Counted from the first letter of the stretch, positions 1 to 8,251 are shown. The stretch: 13,176 bases of DNA from Flavobacteriaceae bacterium (GCA_949507465.1 CATEMS010000082.1:1-13176); one strand, 5' to 3'. The notes: a model not told the origin generated them from the letters alone. A program made the numbers and translations.

Positions 1-62
1 CAGCGTATTATACCCATACCCTAAGTCCAGGGATTAAGTGTACTATTTTAAAAAAAGCAAAC

Positions 63-92
63 AAAAATCCACTTATTTGAGTGGTTTTTTTT
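63..92 (+). terminator. Putative intrinsic terminator, possibly bidirectional
   Basis: CCACT at 69-73 and AGTGG at 80-84 form a 5-bp stem with a 6-nt loop. It is followed by eight T at 85-92 and preceded by five A at 63-67, which can extend the stem after one mismatch. The T-run is on the plus strand, so it best suits a plus-strand gene ending left of the hairpin. The A-run would give a weaker U-tract for the minus-strand gene that stops at 147. The short stem keeps confidence moderate. Confidence 0.5.
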
Positions 93-146
93 GGAGCCAA
101 GAGGCGTAAAGTCACACTATTTTGGCGTGTTTTCCTAAATTAATTT

Positions 147-683
147 TTAGTTCCAAGTTTCATCAAAATCCAGATGCTCATAGTCATCACCGCTGCCGTA
201 TGAGTCACCCTCAAAGTTGTGGTCTCCATACATATCTTCCAAATCTCCATCTGTAGACTCTCCCACAAACTCAGGGTCTATAGGCTCATCTGGTATTTCT
301 CCTTGTGCAAACATTAAATTAGGGTAGGTGCATCCTGGTTCTTGTGCTACGATATCTGCAAGTTCTATGATAAAGGTCCACATAGATAAAAAATCATAAA
401 TGTAAACCAAGTTTCTGTGTTCTTTAGAAATTACATCACTGAGTATAGTTTCTGCCATCGTGCGGATGGGCTCCCCACCATCACTCATATCAAAAAGTGC
501 TATTTCCTCTTTTTGCTCCCACTGCTCATTACTCTCATAAAAAGAGGCCACCTCTTGACCATCAAAGCCAAAGGCCTGTGTAAGGGCATTATGAAAATCT
601 TCAAAGCTTGCTGTATCTTGTATTTCTATATCACGATACACCTCTTCTTGTGAATTTAAAATGGCTCTAAAACGATAAATCAT
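147..683 (-). CDS. pRiA4b ORF-3-like protein (IS1096 passenger TnpR family)
   Basis: This 178-residue protein resembles the plasmid pRiA4b ORF-3-like family, which databases often label IS1096 element passenger TnpR family. The name is historical. These proteins are widespread chromosomal genes in Bacteroidota and their function is not known. The N-terminal part (about residues 1-130) matches the family: it opens MIYRFRAIL, then a D-T-x-x-F-x-x-x-H-x-x-x-x-x-x-F-G-F/D segment and a Y-x-Y-D-F region near residue 94. The last 45 residues are very rich in Asp, Glu and Gly. No transposase, inverted repeats or other mobile-element signs are seen, so it is not evidence of an insertion sequence. It starts at ATG 683, 37 bp downstream of the heme A synthase stop, and may be the last gene of that run. 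A TATCTTTA sequence in the gap is only a poor promoter match. Confidence 0.8.
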   Translation of the reverse strand: MIYRFRAILNSQEEVYRDIEIQDTASFEDFHNALTQAFGFDGQEVASFYESNEQWEQKEEIALFDMSDGGEPIRTMAETILSDVISKEHRNLVYIYDFLSMWTFIIELADIVAQEPGCTYPNLMFAQGEIPDEPIDPEFVGESTDGDLEDMYGDHNFEGDSYGSGDDYEHLDFDETWN

Positions 684-720
684 ACAATTAATATTAATTT
701 TTAAAGATATTATTTTCTGT

Positions 721-1734
721 TTATTTACTATATCTATGCAAGGTAAATATCATTGATGCCAGTAATAAGAAAGCTGTAACTTGATGCAATACTCCTAGCC
801 ATACTGGAACAAACAACAACAGGGTAAGCACTCCTAAAACAAATTGTACACCCACAAGTATTAACAATAGGTTGATTCCTCTTTTTTGAAGTTGCGTAGG
901 ATTGTTTTTTCTTGCCTTAAACCAAATAAAACCAATACATCCAACAACTACATAGGCCAAGTATCTGTGTATGAATTGAACGCCGCTTTTCCCCTCTACA
1001 AAATTTTTCCATAGCGGTTCTTGCTCTATGGTTACGCTTTGGTGTATAAGCTCTCCGTCATTCATAAGTGGCCAATGGTTATGGATCCAACCGGCATCCA
1101 AACCTGCAACAAAGGCTCCCCAAATAATTTGTACCACAAGGATAACTAAACCGGCCCTTATTAGATTTCTAAGTGAGGTTTGTATCTGTTTTTTTGTGGG
1201 ATATATTAAATCTAGGGCAACCCAAAGGGTGTATGCAAATGTTAAAAATGCGGTTGTTAGGTGCATAGCGAGCCTGTAATGGCTTACATCTGGTCTATCT
1301 ACCAGCCCACTTTTTACCATATACCAACCCAAAAAGCCTTGAAAACTTCCCATACAAAGTAAAATCACGCATTTTTTTATAGTGGATTTTGTGAGTTGTT
1401 TGGTCACCAAGAAATACAAAAACGGAAGAAGAAATACCATTCCTATAACGCGCCCAATGACACGGTGTATCCATTCCCAAAAATAAATATCCTTAAACTC
1501 CTCAAGGGTCATGTTATAGTTGAGTTTTTGATATTCTGGGTATTGCTTGTATAGGTCAAAGGCCTCATTCCATTGCAAGGTATTTGTTGGAGGAATGATA
1601 CCTGCTATGAGTTTGTAATTTGAGATAGATAGACCAGAATGTGTCAGGCGAGTAATCCCTCCTACAATTACCATTATAAAAATAAGAGCACAGCCCGTTA
1701 ACAGCCAATAAATTACTTTTTTATTGTCTTTCAT
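721..1734 (-). CDS. ctaA: Heme A synthase, COX15/CtaA family
   Basis: This integral membrane enzyme oxidises the C8 methyl group of heme O to a formyl group, giving heme A for aa3-type cytochrome oxidase. Its 337 residues contain about eight hydrophobic helices arranged as two similar halves, as usual for the family. The likely heme-ligand histidines are visible: H90 in [10 protein letters not shown]152/H158 in HYRLAMH, H256 in FIHRYLA and H317 in LGVLHQV. The first external loop carries [13 protein letters not shown] (residues 25-37), typical of the mitochondrial/alphaproteobacterial type. I see no Cys pair in the external loops like that of the Bacillus-type enzyme. Its ATG overlaps the stop of the CCA-adding enzyme gene by 4 bp (ATGA), which indicates translational coupling. 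No oxidase subunit or heme O synthase gene is adjacent in the window. Identification is secure; the symbol could equally be cox15. Confidence 0.93.
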   Translation of the reverse strand: MKDNKKVIYWLLTGCALIFIMVIVGGITRLTHSGLSISNYKLIAGIIPPTNTLQWNEAFDLYKQYPEYQKLNYNMTLEEFKDIYFWEWIHRVIGRVIGMVFLLPFLYFLVTKQLTKSTIKKCVILLCMGSFQGFLGWYMVKSGLVDRPDVSHYRLAMHLTTAFLTFAYTLWVALDLIYPTKKQIQTSLRNLIRAGLVILVVQIIWGAFVAGLDAGWIHNHWPLMNDGELIHQSVTIEQEPLWKNFVEGKSGVQFIHRYLAYVVVGCIGFIWFKARKNNPTQLQKRGINLLLILVGVQFVLGVLTLLLFVPVWLGVLHQVTAFLLLASMIFTLHRYSK

Positions 1735-3155
1735 ACGATTGTTTTTAATCCTAGTTTTGCTCCTTTTTCTATCATATATGCTTTTGCAGCCTCATACTCA
1801 TTGGGTATGTCTCCCTCTAAGATGGCTTCTTTAATGGCATCTTTAATTTGTCCAATCTCGCGGCAGGGTGATAAACCAAAAGTCTTCATGATTTCTTGGC
1901 CACTCACTGGAGGCTGAAAATTACGGATACTATCACGCTTCTCTACCTCAATAATTTTAGCTCGCACCCTTTTAAAATTATGATGGTACATTTTAAATTT
2001 AACAGGATTTTTGGTGGTGATATCTGCCTCACAAAGTGTCATTAAATCTTCCACACTATCACCAGCATCAAAAACCAATCGTCTAACAGCGCTATCTGTT
2101 ACCTCACTGGCAAGTACTATTGGGCGCGAGCTCATGAGTACCATTTTTTGGACAAACTTCATTTTCTCATTCAGTGGCATTTTCAATCTTTTAAAGAGGG
2201 TATATACCATTTTGGATCCTACGAACTCATGGGCATGAAATGTCCATCCAATTTTTTTATCAAAACGCTTTGTGGGAGCTTTGCCAATATCATGGAGTAG
2301 TGCGGCCCAACGCAGCCAAAGATCATCAGTGGTTTTTGCAATGTTATCAACCACTTCAAGGGTGTGCCAAAAGTTATCTTTATGACGTTGTCCTTCTTTT
2401 TCATCAATGCCTTGCAGGGCAACTAGTTCTGGAAGTATCAGCGGCAATAGTGTTGTTTTATGGAGCAGTGAAAATCCTTTTGAGGGTTTTTGACAGGCTA
2501 AAATTTTATGTAATTCATCAACAATACGCTCTTTGGAGATGATGTTAATTCTATGTGCATTTCTAGTGATGGCCTCTAAGGAATCTTTTTCAATAATAAA
2601 ATCTAGCTGTGTTGCAAACCTTATGGCCCGCATCATTCTTAGTGGATCATCGCTGTAGGTGATATCAGGATCTTTTGGGGTGCGTATTGTTTTTTGTTTG
2701 AGATCTTCAACTCCGTTAAAGGGGTCTAAAAGCATCCCAAAACTATCCTTCTCTAAGCTAAGGGCTAGAGCATTTATGGTAAAATCTCTACGGTTTTGAT
2801 CATCTTCAAGGGATCCGTTTTCTACCTCAGGATTTCTGCTGTCTTGTTGGTAAGATTCTTTACGAGCTCCTACAAACTCTAATTCTATGGTGCCCGTTTT
2901 TAACATTGCTGTTCCATAATTTTTAAAGACAGAAACACTTGGTTTTTCGGGTAATAATTTTGATACTTCTTTTGCTAGAGAAATTCCTGAGCCAACACAA
3001 ACAATATCTATGTCTTTTGGATGACCTCTCTCTAAAATGAAATCGCGAACAAACCCTCCAATAACGTAGGCGTCCAGGCCAAGGTTTGATGCTGCCTTAG
3101 AAACGGTTTTAAAAATTGGATGTTGCAGTGCCTTAGCATGTGATGTTTGTCCCAC
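1731..3155 (-). CDS. cca: CCA tRNA nucleotidyltransferase / poly(A) polymerase family with HD domain
   Basis: This cytoplasmic enzyme probably adds or repairs the 3'-CCA of tRNAs. It is a class II nucleotidyltransferase of 474 residues. Residues 33-38 (GGFVRD) and D48/D50 (DID) form the head domain with the metal-binding acids. RRDFTINAL at 122-130 and [12 protein letters not shown] at 169-180 are the nucleotide-recognition and neck motifs. A C-terminal HD domain includes H264 and HDIGK at 288-292, which suggests an added phosphohydrolase activity. The only usable start is GTG at 3155. An in-frame TAA lies five codons upstream and the next in-frame Met comes after the head motifs. The segment KALQHPIF right after the start fits the expected N-terminus. 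An out-of-frame ATG at 3165 opens a 10-codon ORF overlapping the start. A TACCTTTG box lies upstream, and heme A synthase is coupled downstream. A pure poly(A) polymerase cannot be excluded. Confidence 0.92.
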   Translation of the reverse strand: MGQTSHAKALQHPIFKTVSKAASNLGLDAYVIGGFVRDFILERGHPKDIDIVCVGSGISLAKEVSKLLPEKPSVSVFKNYGTAMLKTGTIELEFVGARKESYQQDSRNPEVENGSLEDDQNRRDFTINALALSLEKDSFGMLLDPFNGVEDLKQKTIRTPKDPDITYSDDPLRMMRAIRFATQLDFIIEKDSLEAITRNAHRINIISKERIVDELHKILACQKPSKGFSLLHKTTLLPLILPELVALQGIDEKEGQRHKDNFWHTLEVVDNIAKTTDDLWLRWAALLHDIGKAPTKRFDKKIGWTFHAHEFVGSKMVYTLFKRLKMPLNEKMKFVQKMVLMSSRPIVLASEVTDSAVRRLVFDAGDSVEDLMTLCEADITTKNPVKFKMYHHNFKRVRAKIIEVEKRDSIRNFQPPVSGQEIMKTFGLSPCREIGQIKDAIKEAILEGDIPNEYEAAKAYMIEKGAKLGLKTIV

Positions 3156-3180
3156 GTAATTGCATATTTATTTGCTTTTG

Positions 3181-3188
3181 CAAAGGTA
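3181..3188 (-). promoter_or_regulatory. Bacteroidota-type -7 box upstream of cca
   Basis: On the minus strand this reads TACCTTTG, an exact match to the TAnnTTTG -7 element of the Bacteroidota primary sigma factor. It lies 25 bp upstream of the GTG start at 3155, leaving a leader of about 15-20 nt. No TTG -33 element is seen at the expected 17-23 nt spacing. It would drive cca, ctaA and perhaps the pRiA4b-like gene. Confidence 0.5.
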
Positions 3189-3201
3189 TGCTATAGGGCT
3201 T

Positions 3202-3224
3202 AAAAACGGAAGTGAATTTTCACT
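3202..3224 (-). terminator. Possible weak terminator downstream of tsaC
   Basis: The plus-strand sequence at 3211-3224 has 6-nt inverted arms (AGTGAA and TTCACT) around TT. As RNA on the minus strand this gives a 5-bp stem with a 4-nt loop, ten bases past the tsaC stop, followed by TCCGTTTTT. The stem is short and AT-rich and the T-run is offset by 4 nt, so this is only a plausible end of the glycan/tsaC transcript. Confidence 0.35.
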
Positions 3225-3234
3225 ATTTACACAT

Positions 3235-3804
3235 TTATTCCCGTATAATTGTTACCTGTCCATCGATGGTTAATTTTATAATAGTAGATGGGTTATGTGA
3301 TTTTTTAGTTCTGTCAAAATCAACAACATAATCTACTGATTCTAAAATTTCAGGAGATATTTCTTTGAAAGTCATGGGTGTTTTTTGACCACTTATATTG
3401 GCTGAGGTAGATACAATAGGCCTTCTAAATTTACGAACAAGTGTTTTTGCAAACCTGTCATTTACTACCCGAATGGCAAGCGAATTATCTGGGGCTATGA
3501 TGTTTTGAGAAACTCTAATGGGATCATCATAGATAATGGTGGTTGGTTTGTTAGCATATTTTAATATATCATAGGCCACCTCAGGAATCTGTTCTACAAA
3601 TTGGTTTAGCATTTTAAAATCATGAACTAGACAGATCATAGATTTGCTGTCTTCTCGCTGTTTTAATTTATATATGTTCTCTATTGCCTGTGGATTTGAA
3701 GAATCACAGCCAATTCCCCAAACAGTATCTGTAGGGTATACAATTAGCCCCCCTTTTTTTAGAACAGCAAGTGCTTTTTCTATTTCACTCTTTAGATTTT
3801 CCAT
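3235..3804 (-). CDS. tsaC: L-threonylcarbamoyladenylate synthase, Sua5/YrdC/TsaC family
   Basis: This cytoplasmic enzyme makes threonylcarbamoyl-AMP from threonine, bicarbonate and ATP, the first step of the universal tRNA modification t6A37. The 189-residue protein is a single YrdC domain. YPTDTVWG at 23-30, KQR at 48-50, SKS at 53-55 and STSANISG at 132-139 are the substrate-binding motifs. It has the short TsaC form and lacks the extra C-terminal Sua5 domain. A longer frame opens at 3852, but its first 16 residues overlap the FkbM gene and do not look like the family. Starting at ATG 3804 leaves 4 bp after the FkbM stop and gives the usual N-terminus. It is the last gene of the glycan-assembly run, an unusual place for a core translation gene. 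The partners TsaB, TsaD and TsaE are not in the window. Confidence 0.92.
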   Translation of the reverse strand: MENLKSEIEKALAVLKKGGLIVYPTDTVWGIGCDSSNPQAIENIYKLKQREDSKSMICLVHDFKMLNQFVEQIPEVAYDILKYANKPTTIIYDDPIRVSQNIIAPDNSLAIRVVNDRFAKTLVRKFRRPIVSTSANISGQKTPMTFKEISPEILESVDYVVDFDRTKKSHNPSTIIKLTIDGQVTIIRE

Positions 3805-3808
3805 AGCT

Positions 3809-4654
3809 TTATTTGGTAAATAAAATATCGTCTGAAACGTTATTTTTCTCAAGTAGTTTTAAATGTTCTAAAAGTTGTTTTTCTTGACCAGAGATATTAA
3901 AATTTGTATTGTCTTTCAGACAAACTGCTTTAGAGAAATGAGGTGTTATTTTTTTTAAAAAATCTTCAACCGTGGTGTTTGATACATTCTGCAAATGATG
4001 GGGCACAAATTCTATGTATAAAAACCTAGTTTTAGATAATGTGTCCTGCATTCCTTTTAGGGCAAAAAATTCTGCGCCTTCAATATCCATAATTATTCCA
4101 GTGGGCTTTGTAAGGCTTTGCTCTTTAATAAACGGATCTAGTGCCACCATGTCAACCTCTACTTGTTTAGGACTGTCATAATTATAGAGGATGGAGTCTT
4201 TAATTGGTTTTATTTTACTCCCTCCGGTATTGACCGTGTTTTGGTAAAAAGTTACCTTTTTTGCACCATCCCCAACGGCTTTATTAAACACAAGGGCGTT
4301 GGTAATTTTATTTAGGCATAAATTGGCTTTTAGAAACCAAAAAGTATTCTCATTGGCCTCAAAGCCTACTACTGTTTTTACTTTTTTTGCAATAGGGACA
4401 ACTAGAGTACCAACGTGAGTGCCAATAAAGTAAATAACATCATCTGGGTTGGTTTGCTCTAAAAGTCTTTGGATTTCTGTAAAATTCCAGTGTCCTTTAA
4501 AACCTAAATTTTTTCCTATGGTAATGTCTGAAATAGGAAGGGCCATGTATCCATTTTTAGAATCATACACAATTCCCTTGGCGTGAGGACCAAAAGTTTT
4601 CTCTCTTTTTTTTGATTTTAGGGTTCTAAAAAAATATTTTAGTTTTTTGCTCAT
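3809..4654 (-). CDS. FkbM-family SAM-dependent methyltransferase
   Basis: This is a predicted S-adenosylmethionine-dependent methyltransferase of the FkbM family, members of which methylate hydroxyl groups of sugars and polyketides. In this cluster it probably O-methylates a surface-glycan sugar, which is inference. In the 281-residue form, the SAM-binding motif I is at 74-83 (IYFIGTHVGT), the acidic residue after strand 2 is E99 (GFEANENT), and the family signature DIEGAE is at 190-195. Motif I is atypical because the usual acidic residue before the Gly-rich turn is replaced (Y75/F76 where VxDxGA is common). The frame stays open to 4753, but those extra 33 residues overlap the upstream glycosyltransferase gene. 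ATG 4654 leaves an 8-bp gap and gives a lysine-rich N-terminus (MSKKLKYFFRTLKSKK) that could contact the membrane. The substrate is unknown. Confidence 0.82.
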   Translation of the reverse strand: MSKKLKYFFRTLKSKKREKTFGPHAKGIVYDSKNGYMALPISDITIGKNLGFKGHWNFTEIQRLLEQTNPDDVIYFIGTHVGTLVVPIAKKVKTVVGFEANENTFWFLKANLCLNKITNALVFNKAVGDGAKKVTFYQNTVNTGGSKIKPIKDSILYNYDSPKQVEVDMVALDPFIKEQSLTKPTGIIMDIEGAEFFALKGMQDTLSKTRFLYIEFVPHHLQNVSNTTVEDFLKKITPHFSKAVCLKDNTNFNISGQEKQLLEHLKLLEKNNVSDDILFTK

Positions 4655-4662
4655 ACAATGGA

Positions 4663-5577
4663 TCAGGGGTTTTTTAAAAACCGAATGGTTTGTTTTTGCT
4701 TTAAAGAATACTTTAAAGATACCCCTTTTATGATTACTGGAAGTAAAAACCATTTTCTGGGTTTAAAAGGTAGGGTCACTAAATAGTACAATTGCACTAT
4801 TTTGTAGTGTAAAAATGAATAATGTTTCTTGATTACGTATAATTCAGACAACATAGCTTCTTTGCTAATTGCTTTAGATGCTTTTGAGCTTTTTCCTTGA
4901 AAATGTTGAAACCTTGCTTGTGGTACAAGGGCAGCTTCTACAGCTATTTTTTCTAATTTTTTGGCAAAGTCCATTTCTTCTGAATACAAGAAGAGGTTGG
5001 TGTCAAAGCCTCCAATTTCTGAAAAGCAATGAGTTCTAAAAAATAGAAAAGCCCCATTTGGCGAGGTGATTCTTATGGCTTTTTTATACGCCTTGTTTCT
5101 TTTAGGAAATTTCACAGGATTTATTCTCTCCAAGGTCTTTTTACCAAGTAGCAACTTCCAAAATGTTTTATAGTGATGAAAAGAGGGAGAAAAATTACCA
5201 TGCTCATCAAAGTTTTGTGCCGTAGCAAGTCCTACCTTAGGGTGAGTGTCCAAATACTGGGTGAGATGTGTCAAACAATCATTTAAAAAAATAGAATCAT
5301 TGTTCAGACATAAAAAATACCTTGCATTTACAAACGGTAAAGACTCCATGTGGCCACCCCCAAAACCTTTGTTAATAGGGCTTCTGTGTAGTGTGATGTT
5401 TTTTTGATCTTGCAGGTTGTCTGCTAGATAACGAAAATCGTCTGGCTCAGAATTATTGTCTACAACAATAATAGCATAATTCAAATCCTTTGCGGTGTGA
5501 GCTATTATTGAATCAATACACGCAATGGTATACCTTGCGGTATTGAAATTAATGATACTAATGGCAACATCTGTCAT
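4663..5577 (-). CDS. Family 2 glycosyltransferase, rhamnosyltransferase-like
   Basis: This 304-residue GT-A fold glycosyltransferase is predicted to transfer a nucleotide-activated sugar to a growing glycan at the inner membrane. Visible motifs are the opening SIINFN, VDNNS at 39-43 (nucleotide binding), NKGFGGG at 69-75, LNNDS at 91-95 (the DXD-equivalent, with N-N-D), GGFD at 189-192 and SEEMDF at 199-204, which contains the likely catalytic acid. This arrangement is that of the WbbL/RfbF rhamnosyltransferase-like branch of GT2. The donor sugar cannot be deduced, because no dTDP-rhamnose genes are in the window. The C-terminal 60 residues are hydrophobic and basic (LYYLVTLPF, KWFLLPVIIKGV), suggesting peripheral membrane association. 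It starts at ATG 5577, 9 bp after the GT4 stop, and is followed after 8 bp by the FkbM gene. Confidence 0.88.
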   Translation of the reverse strand: MTDVAISIINFNTARYTIACIDSIIAHTAKDLNYAIIVVDNNSEPDDFRYLADNLQDQKNITLHRSPINKGFGGGHMESLPFVNARYFLCLNNDSIFLNDCLTHLTQYLDTHPKVGLATAQNFDEHGNFSPSFHHYKTFWKLLLGKKTLERINPVKFPKRNKAYKKAIRITSPNGAFLFFRTHCFSEIGGFDTNLFLYSEEMDFAKKLEKIAVEAALVPQARFQHFQGKSSKASKAISKEAMLSELYVIKKHYSFLHYKIVQLYYLVTLPFKPRKWFLLPVIIKGVSLKYSLKQKQTIRFLKNP

Positions 5578-5586
5578 ATTGTAAAA

Positions 5587-6654
5587 TTAGGATAAAATAG
5601 ATTGATACACCTCAATATACTGCTTTGCTGTTTCATTCCAATCAAAACTTTTAGCTCTAGATTTATACCACTTGGTGTAAAAATCTTTTTTAAGGGCATA
5701 TTTTTTCATTCCTCCTTTAACGACCTCAGCCATGTGCTGTGGGCTATGATTTTCCCAGTAGAAGCTGTGCTCTCCGCCAATTTCAGGCAAAGAGGTGTTG
5801 TTGGAGATAAAAATGGGTTTGCCAAAAGCCATGGCTTCAATAGGAGGGATGCCAAAACCTTCTCTTAGTGAGGGAAATACAAAACCCTCGCAATGTTGTA
5901 GATAATATTTCTTTGCAACATCCTCAATTTTACCCGTTAGGTACAGGCGATGGGCAACGCCTATTTTTTTTGCTAGAGCCTTTAGTTTTTTGGCATACTC
6001 AGTGGAGTTATCTCCCGCCAACACCAAATCATACTGGGGTAAAAGTGGTAGCATAGCTACCAAACTCATAAAATTTTTACGCTCACTAAAGGCTCCTATT
6101 GAAAATAAAAACCGATGCTTTGGAAGCTGTTTTGGCACAAAACCTTTTGGTAGGTCTGTAACCGTGATGGTATTCCCATTATAAATTACATATTGTGGCA
6201 CATCAGGTACATTAAAATGAGCATGTGTGTCTTTTTTTGCAAACTCAGAGATGTATACAATAGCCGAAGAGCGTTTTAGTTTTTGGTTGAATCTGTCTCT
6301 TAGAGCGCATTTTTGGTGTGGGGGTGTTTGTGTGGCAAAATGTACATCATGAACAGTCAATAAATAAGGAGTATTGAAAAAAGGCTCAATTTTAATGTTT
6401 TGATTCAAACAATGCCACAGGTCATACTTTTTTTTAATTCTAAAGGCTTTGTGACGAGAAATACTATGGTATTTTCTATACGTAAAGACCTGGCCAAACT
6501 CCTGTTTTAATACAGCTATATCTTTTGCATGTAATACAAAGCTAAACCCTGGTGTTGGTTGTTTAGCAAGGGCTTTTACAAGATGATAGTTGAATTGACC
6601 AAACCCTGAAAATATATTTTTTAGATTATGAGATTCTAGAAATACCTGTTTCAT
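5587..6654 (-). CDS. Family 4 glycosyltransferase (GT-B, mannosyltransferase-like)
   Basis: This 355-residue GT-B glycosyltransferase belongs to the GT1/GT4 group (RfaG/MtfB-like), a retaining enzyme using a nucleotide sugar. The N-terminal acceptor domain contains a glycine-rich loop (SGFGQFNYHLVKAL, 16-29) and a TVHDVHF segment at 100-106. The C-terminal donor domain includes SIGAFSERKN at 185-194, VLAGD at 211-215, LTGKI at 239-243 and the EX7E signature with E265 and E273 in EGFGIPPIE. Family members with this pattern often transfer mannose, but the sugar is not determined here. ATG 6654 lies 2 bp after the stop of the upstream WaaE-like gene and the downstream GT2 follows after 9 bp, so co-transcription is very likely. 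The length and all key residues are normal. Confidence 0.9.
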   Translation of the reverse strand: MKQVFLESHNLKNIFSGFGQFNYHLVKALAKQPTPGFSFVLHAKDIAVLKQEFGQVFTYRKYHSISRHKAFRIKKKYDLWHCLNQNIKIEPFFNTPYLLTVHDVHFATQTPPHQKCALRDRFNQKLKRSSAIVYISEFAKKDTHAHFNVPDVPQYVIYNGNTITVTDLPKGFVPKQLPKHRFLFSIGAFSERKNFMSLVAMLPLLPQYDLVLAGDNSTEYAKKLKALAKKIGVAHRLYLTGKIEDVAKKYYLQHCEGFVFPSLREGFGIPPIEAMAFGKPIFISNNTSLPEIGGEHSFYWENHSPQHMAEVVKGGMKKYALKKDFYTKWYKSRAKSFDWNETAKQYIEVYQSILS

Positions 6655-6656
6655 AT

Positions 6657-7418
6657 CTATTTAATATTTCGGTACAATAGCCATAGATTTACATATCTTT
6701 TAAACACAGAAAAGGCACTAACATAGGCCAATATAAAACCTCTTTTCCCGTCAAGAATCCCTAGTTTAAAAAAATATTGATTGACAAACCGCCACCAGGG
6801 TCTAAAAAAGAAATGGTATAATTTTGGTTGTACTGCCTTGTTGTACAACATCTTTGCTTTTAAAGCGCTGTAATGGTGCATCTTTGCTGTGTAGTTATCA
6901 AAGCTAGAGTAGCTGTAATGTGGTAGTTTGTTTTTTAATGTTGAAGTTCTACCATTGGCTTGCATTACCTCATGGACAAGGTTTTGATTATAAGAACAGT
7001 AATTTTTATTAAACAAGCGAATCACATGATCATTTTGCAGACCACTAAATTTAATTTTCTTGCCCATAAAATAAAATTCCCTTTTTACATAATAGGCAAT
7101 GGCTTTGGGATCTTTAAGGGTATTAATGATTTCTTGTGATAGTTGTTTTGTTATTTTTTCATCTGGATCAAAAAAGACAATCCAGTCATGAGAAGCCTTT
7201 GAGATTGCTGCGTTTTTTTGAGATGAAAAATCATCAAATGTTCTTTCAAAGACTTTTACTTTTTTATTCTCTTTAGCAACGGCAATTGTATTATCGGTGC
7301 TGTAAGAATCTAAAACAATGATTTCATGGGCAAACCATAGACTCTCTAAAAAAGCGGGGAGTGCCTTTTGCTCATTAAGGGTAATGATAACGGCAGAAAT
7401 TTTTGTTTGGTTTTTCAA
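6657..7418 (-). CDS. WaaE/KdtX-like family 2 glycosyltransferase (copy A)
   Basis: This 253-residue GT2 enzyme belongs to the LPS-core beta-glycosyltransferase group (WaaE/KdtX-like), which adds a hexose to the inner core. It opens ISAVIITLNE, has VLDSYSTDNT at 35-44, a QKNAAI helix near 67-72, FFDPDE at 82-87 (the DXD region, usually DADE in this group) and a basic aromatic C-terminus ending FKRYVNLWLLYRN. It is a paralogue of the next upstream gene. Both share the HYSY/HYTY segment, a DG-x-x-G-x-x-x-A-x-V-x-A motif and an F-x-RYV-x-L-x-L-L tail. The start is TTG at 7418. No in-frame ATG lies between the upstream TAA at 7452-7454 and the first motif, so TTG is the best choice, with ATT just upstream as a weaker option. 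The 80-bp gap before it has no clear promoter. Confidence 0.87.
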   Translation of the reverse strand: MKNQTKISAVIITLNEQKALPAFLESLWFAHEIIVLDSYSTDNTIAVAKENKKVKVFERTFDDFSSQKNAAISKASHDWIVFFDPDEKITKQLSQEIINTLKDPKAIAYYVKREFYFMGKKIKFSGLQNDHVIRLFNKNYCSYNQNLVHEVMQANGRTSTLKNKLPHYSYSSFDNYTAKMHHYSALKAKMLYNKAVQPKLYHFFFRPWWRFVNQYFFKLGILDGKRGFILAYVSAFSVFKRYVNLWLLYRNIK

Positions 7419-7498
7419 TCTAGCAATCTTATTTGTGTAAAAATACTCAATTTAAAGCTATAAAATAAAGCCAATACCCCTGGTGTATGACCATTAGA

Positions 7499-8245
7499 TT
7501 ACTTCATGGATTTGTGGAGCAAACTGAGTTTTACATATCTCTGAAAAACACCATAGGCATTCACACTAGCTACTGTAAGCCCCGGAATTCCATCTTTATA
7601 CCCTCCTTTAATGATGTATGATTTGAAAAACCTAAACATGGGTTTCAACCAAAAGTGAAGCCAAGTAGCTCTCTTACCCTTTGCATACAATTGTTTGGCT
7701 TGAAACCATGCATACCTCTCTTTTTTTGTAATGTAGCTATGCAAGTCCTTGTATGTGTAATGAAGCATCTTGTTTTTAAGGGTTCCTATAGAGCCCTTGC
7801 AGATTAGTTTTTCATGCACTTCTCCTTGGTAGTATGCCCCTTCTTTCCTTACCAATCTGAGCACATTATCGCTGTGGCTGTATAGAAAACGATTCATGTA
7901 AAAATGAGGGAAATTTATCTTATACCCAGAGTGTGTTGGGTTTTGTAAGGTTTGTAAAATTTCTTTTTTTAAAGATTGAGTAACCCGCTCATCTGCATCC
8001 AAAAATAAAACCCACTGGCCTTTTGCATGTTTTAATGCCTCGTTTTTTTGATTACTGAAATTATCAAACTCCCGGTAAATAATGTTATCTACTAAAGGTT
8101 TTGCTATTGAAATAGTTGCATCCTCACTAAAAGAGTCTATCAGAATAATCTCATCTGCAAAAGCAACACTTTTTAAAGCATCTTGTATGTAACCTTCTTC
8201 ATTGAAAGTAGGAATGATCACCGTTAATGTTGGAGCTTTATGCAT
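7499..8245 (-). CDS. WaaE/KdtX-like family 2 glycosyltransferase (copy B)
   Basis: This 248-residue GT2 is a paralogue of the gene downstream of it and the first gene of the minus-strand glycan run. It opens TLTVIIPTFNEE, has LIDSFSED at 35-42, NQKNEAL near 65-71, the canonical FLDADE at 81-86, and the C-terminal tail VFQRYVKLSLL. Family members transfer a hexose to lipopolysaccharide core, which is the likely role here; the acceptor is unknown. The frame could begin at TTG 8254, but that codon falls inside the predicted promoter -7 box. ATG 8245 gives the expected N-terminus and is preferred. A TACCTTTG box ends 6 nt before this ATG, so the mRNA is probably leaderless or nearly so. The palindrome just upstream of the box may control the whole downstream set of glycosyltransferases, the FkbM gene and tsaC. 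Confidence 0.88.
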   Translation of the reverse strand: MHKAPTLTVIIPTFNEEGYIQDALKSVAFADEIILIDSFSEDATISIAKPLVDNIIYREFDNFSNQKNEALKHAKGQWVLFLDADERVTQSLKKEILQTLQNPTHSGYKINFPHFYMNRFLYSHSDNVLRLVRKEGAYYQGEVHEKLICKGSIGTLKNKMLHYTYKDLHSYITKKERYAWFQAKQLYAKGKRATWLHFWLKPMFRFFKSYIIKGGYKDGIPGLTVASVNAYGVFQRYVKLSLLHKSMK

Positions 8246-8251
8246 GCCAAG

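Noticed and set aside
2..37. Plus-strand open frame from the window edge ending in TAA (SVLYPYPKSRD), just before the hairpin at 63-92
   Set aside because: Eleven codons are too few to show a gene and I do not recognise the sequence. The terminator-like hairpin makes an upstream plus-strand gene end here plausible, but it needs flanking sequence.
147..683. IS1096/TnpR family name taken as a mobile element
   Set aside because: No transposase, terminal inverted repeats or target duplication is visible. The family name is historical and the gene sits beside housekeeping genes.
1028..1279. Plus-strand frames inside ctaA, cca and the glycosyltransferase genes
   Set aside because: They lie antisense to genes with clear family motifs and show no motif of their own, so they are shadows of the real coding frames.
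4655..4753. N-terminal extension of the FkbM methyltransferase
   Set aside because: It overlaps the coding end of the preceding glycosyltransferase by about 90 bp, and an ATG with an 8-bp gap is available.
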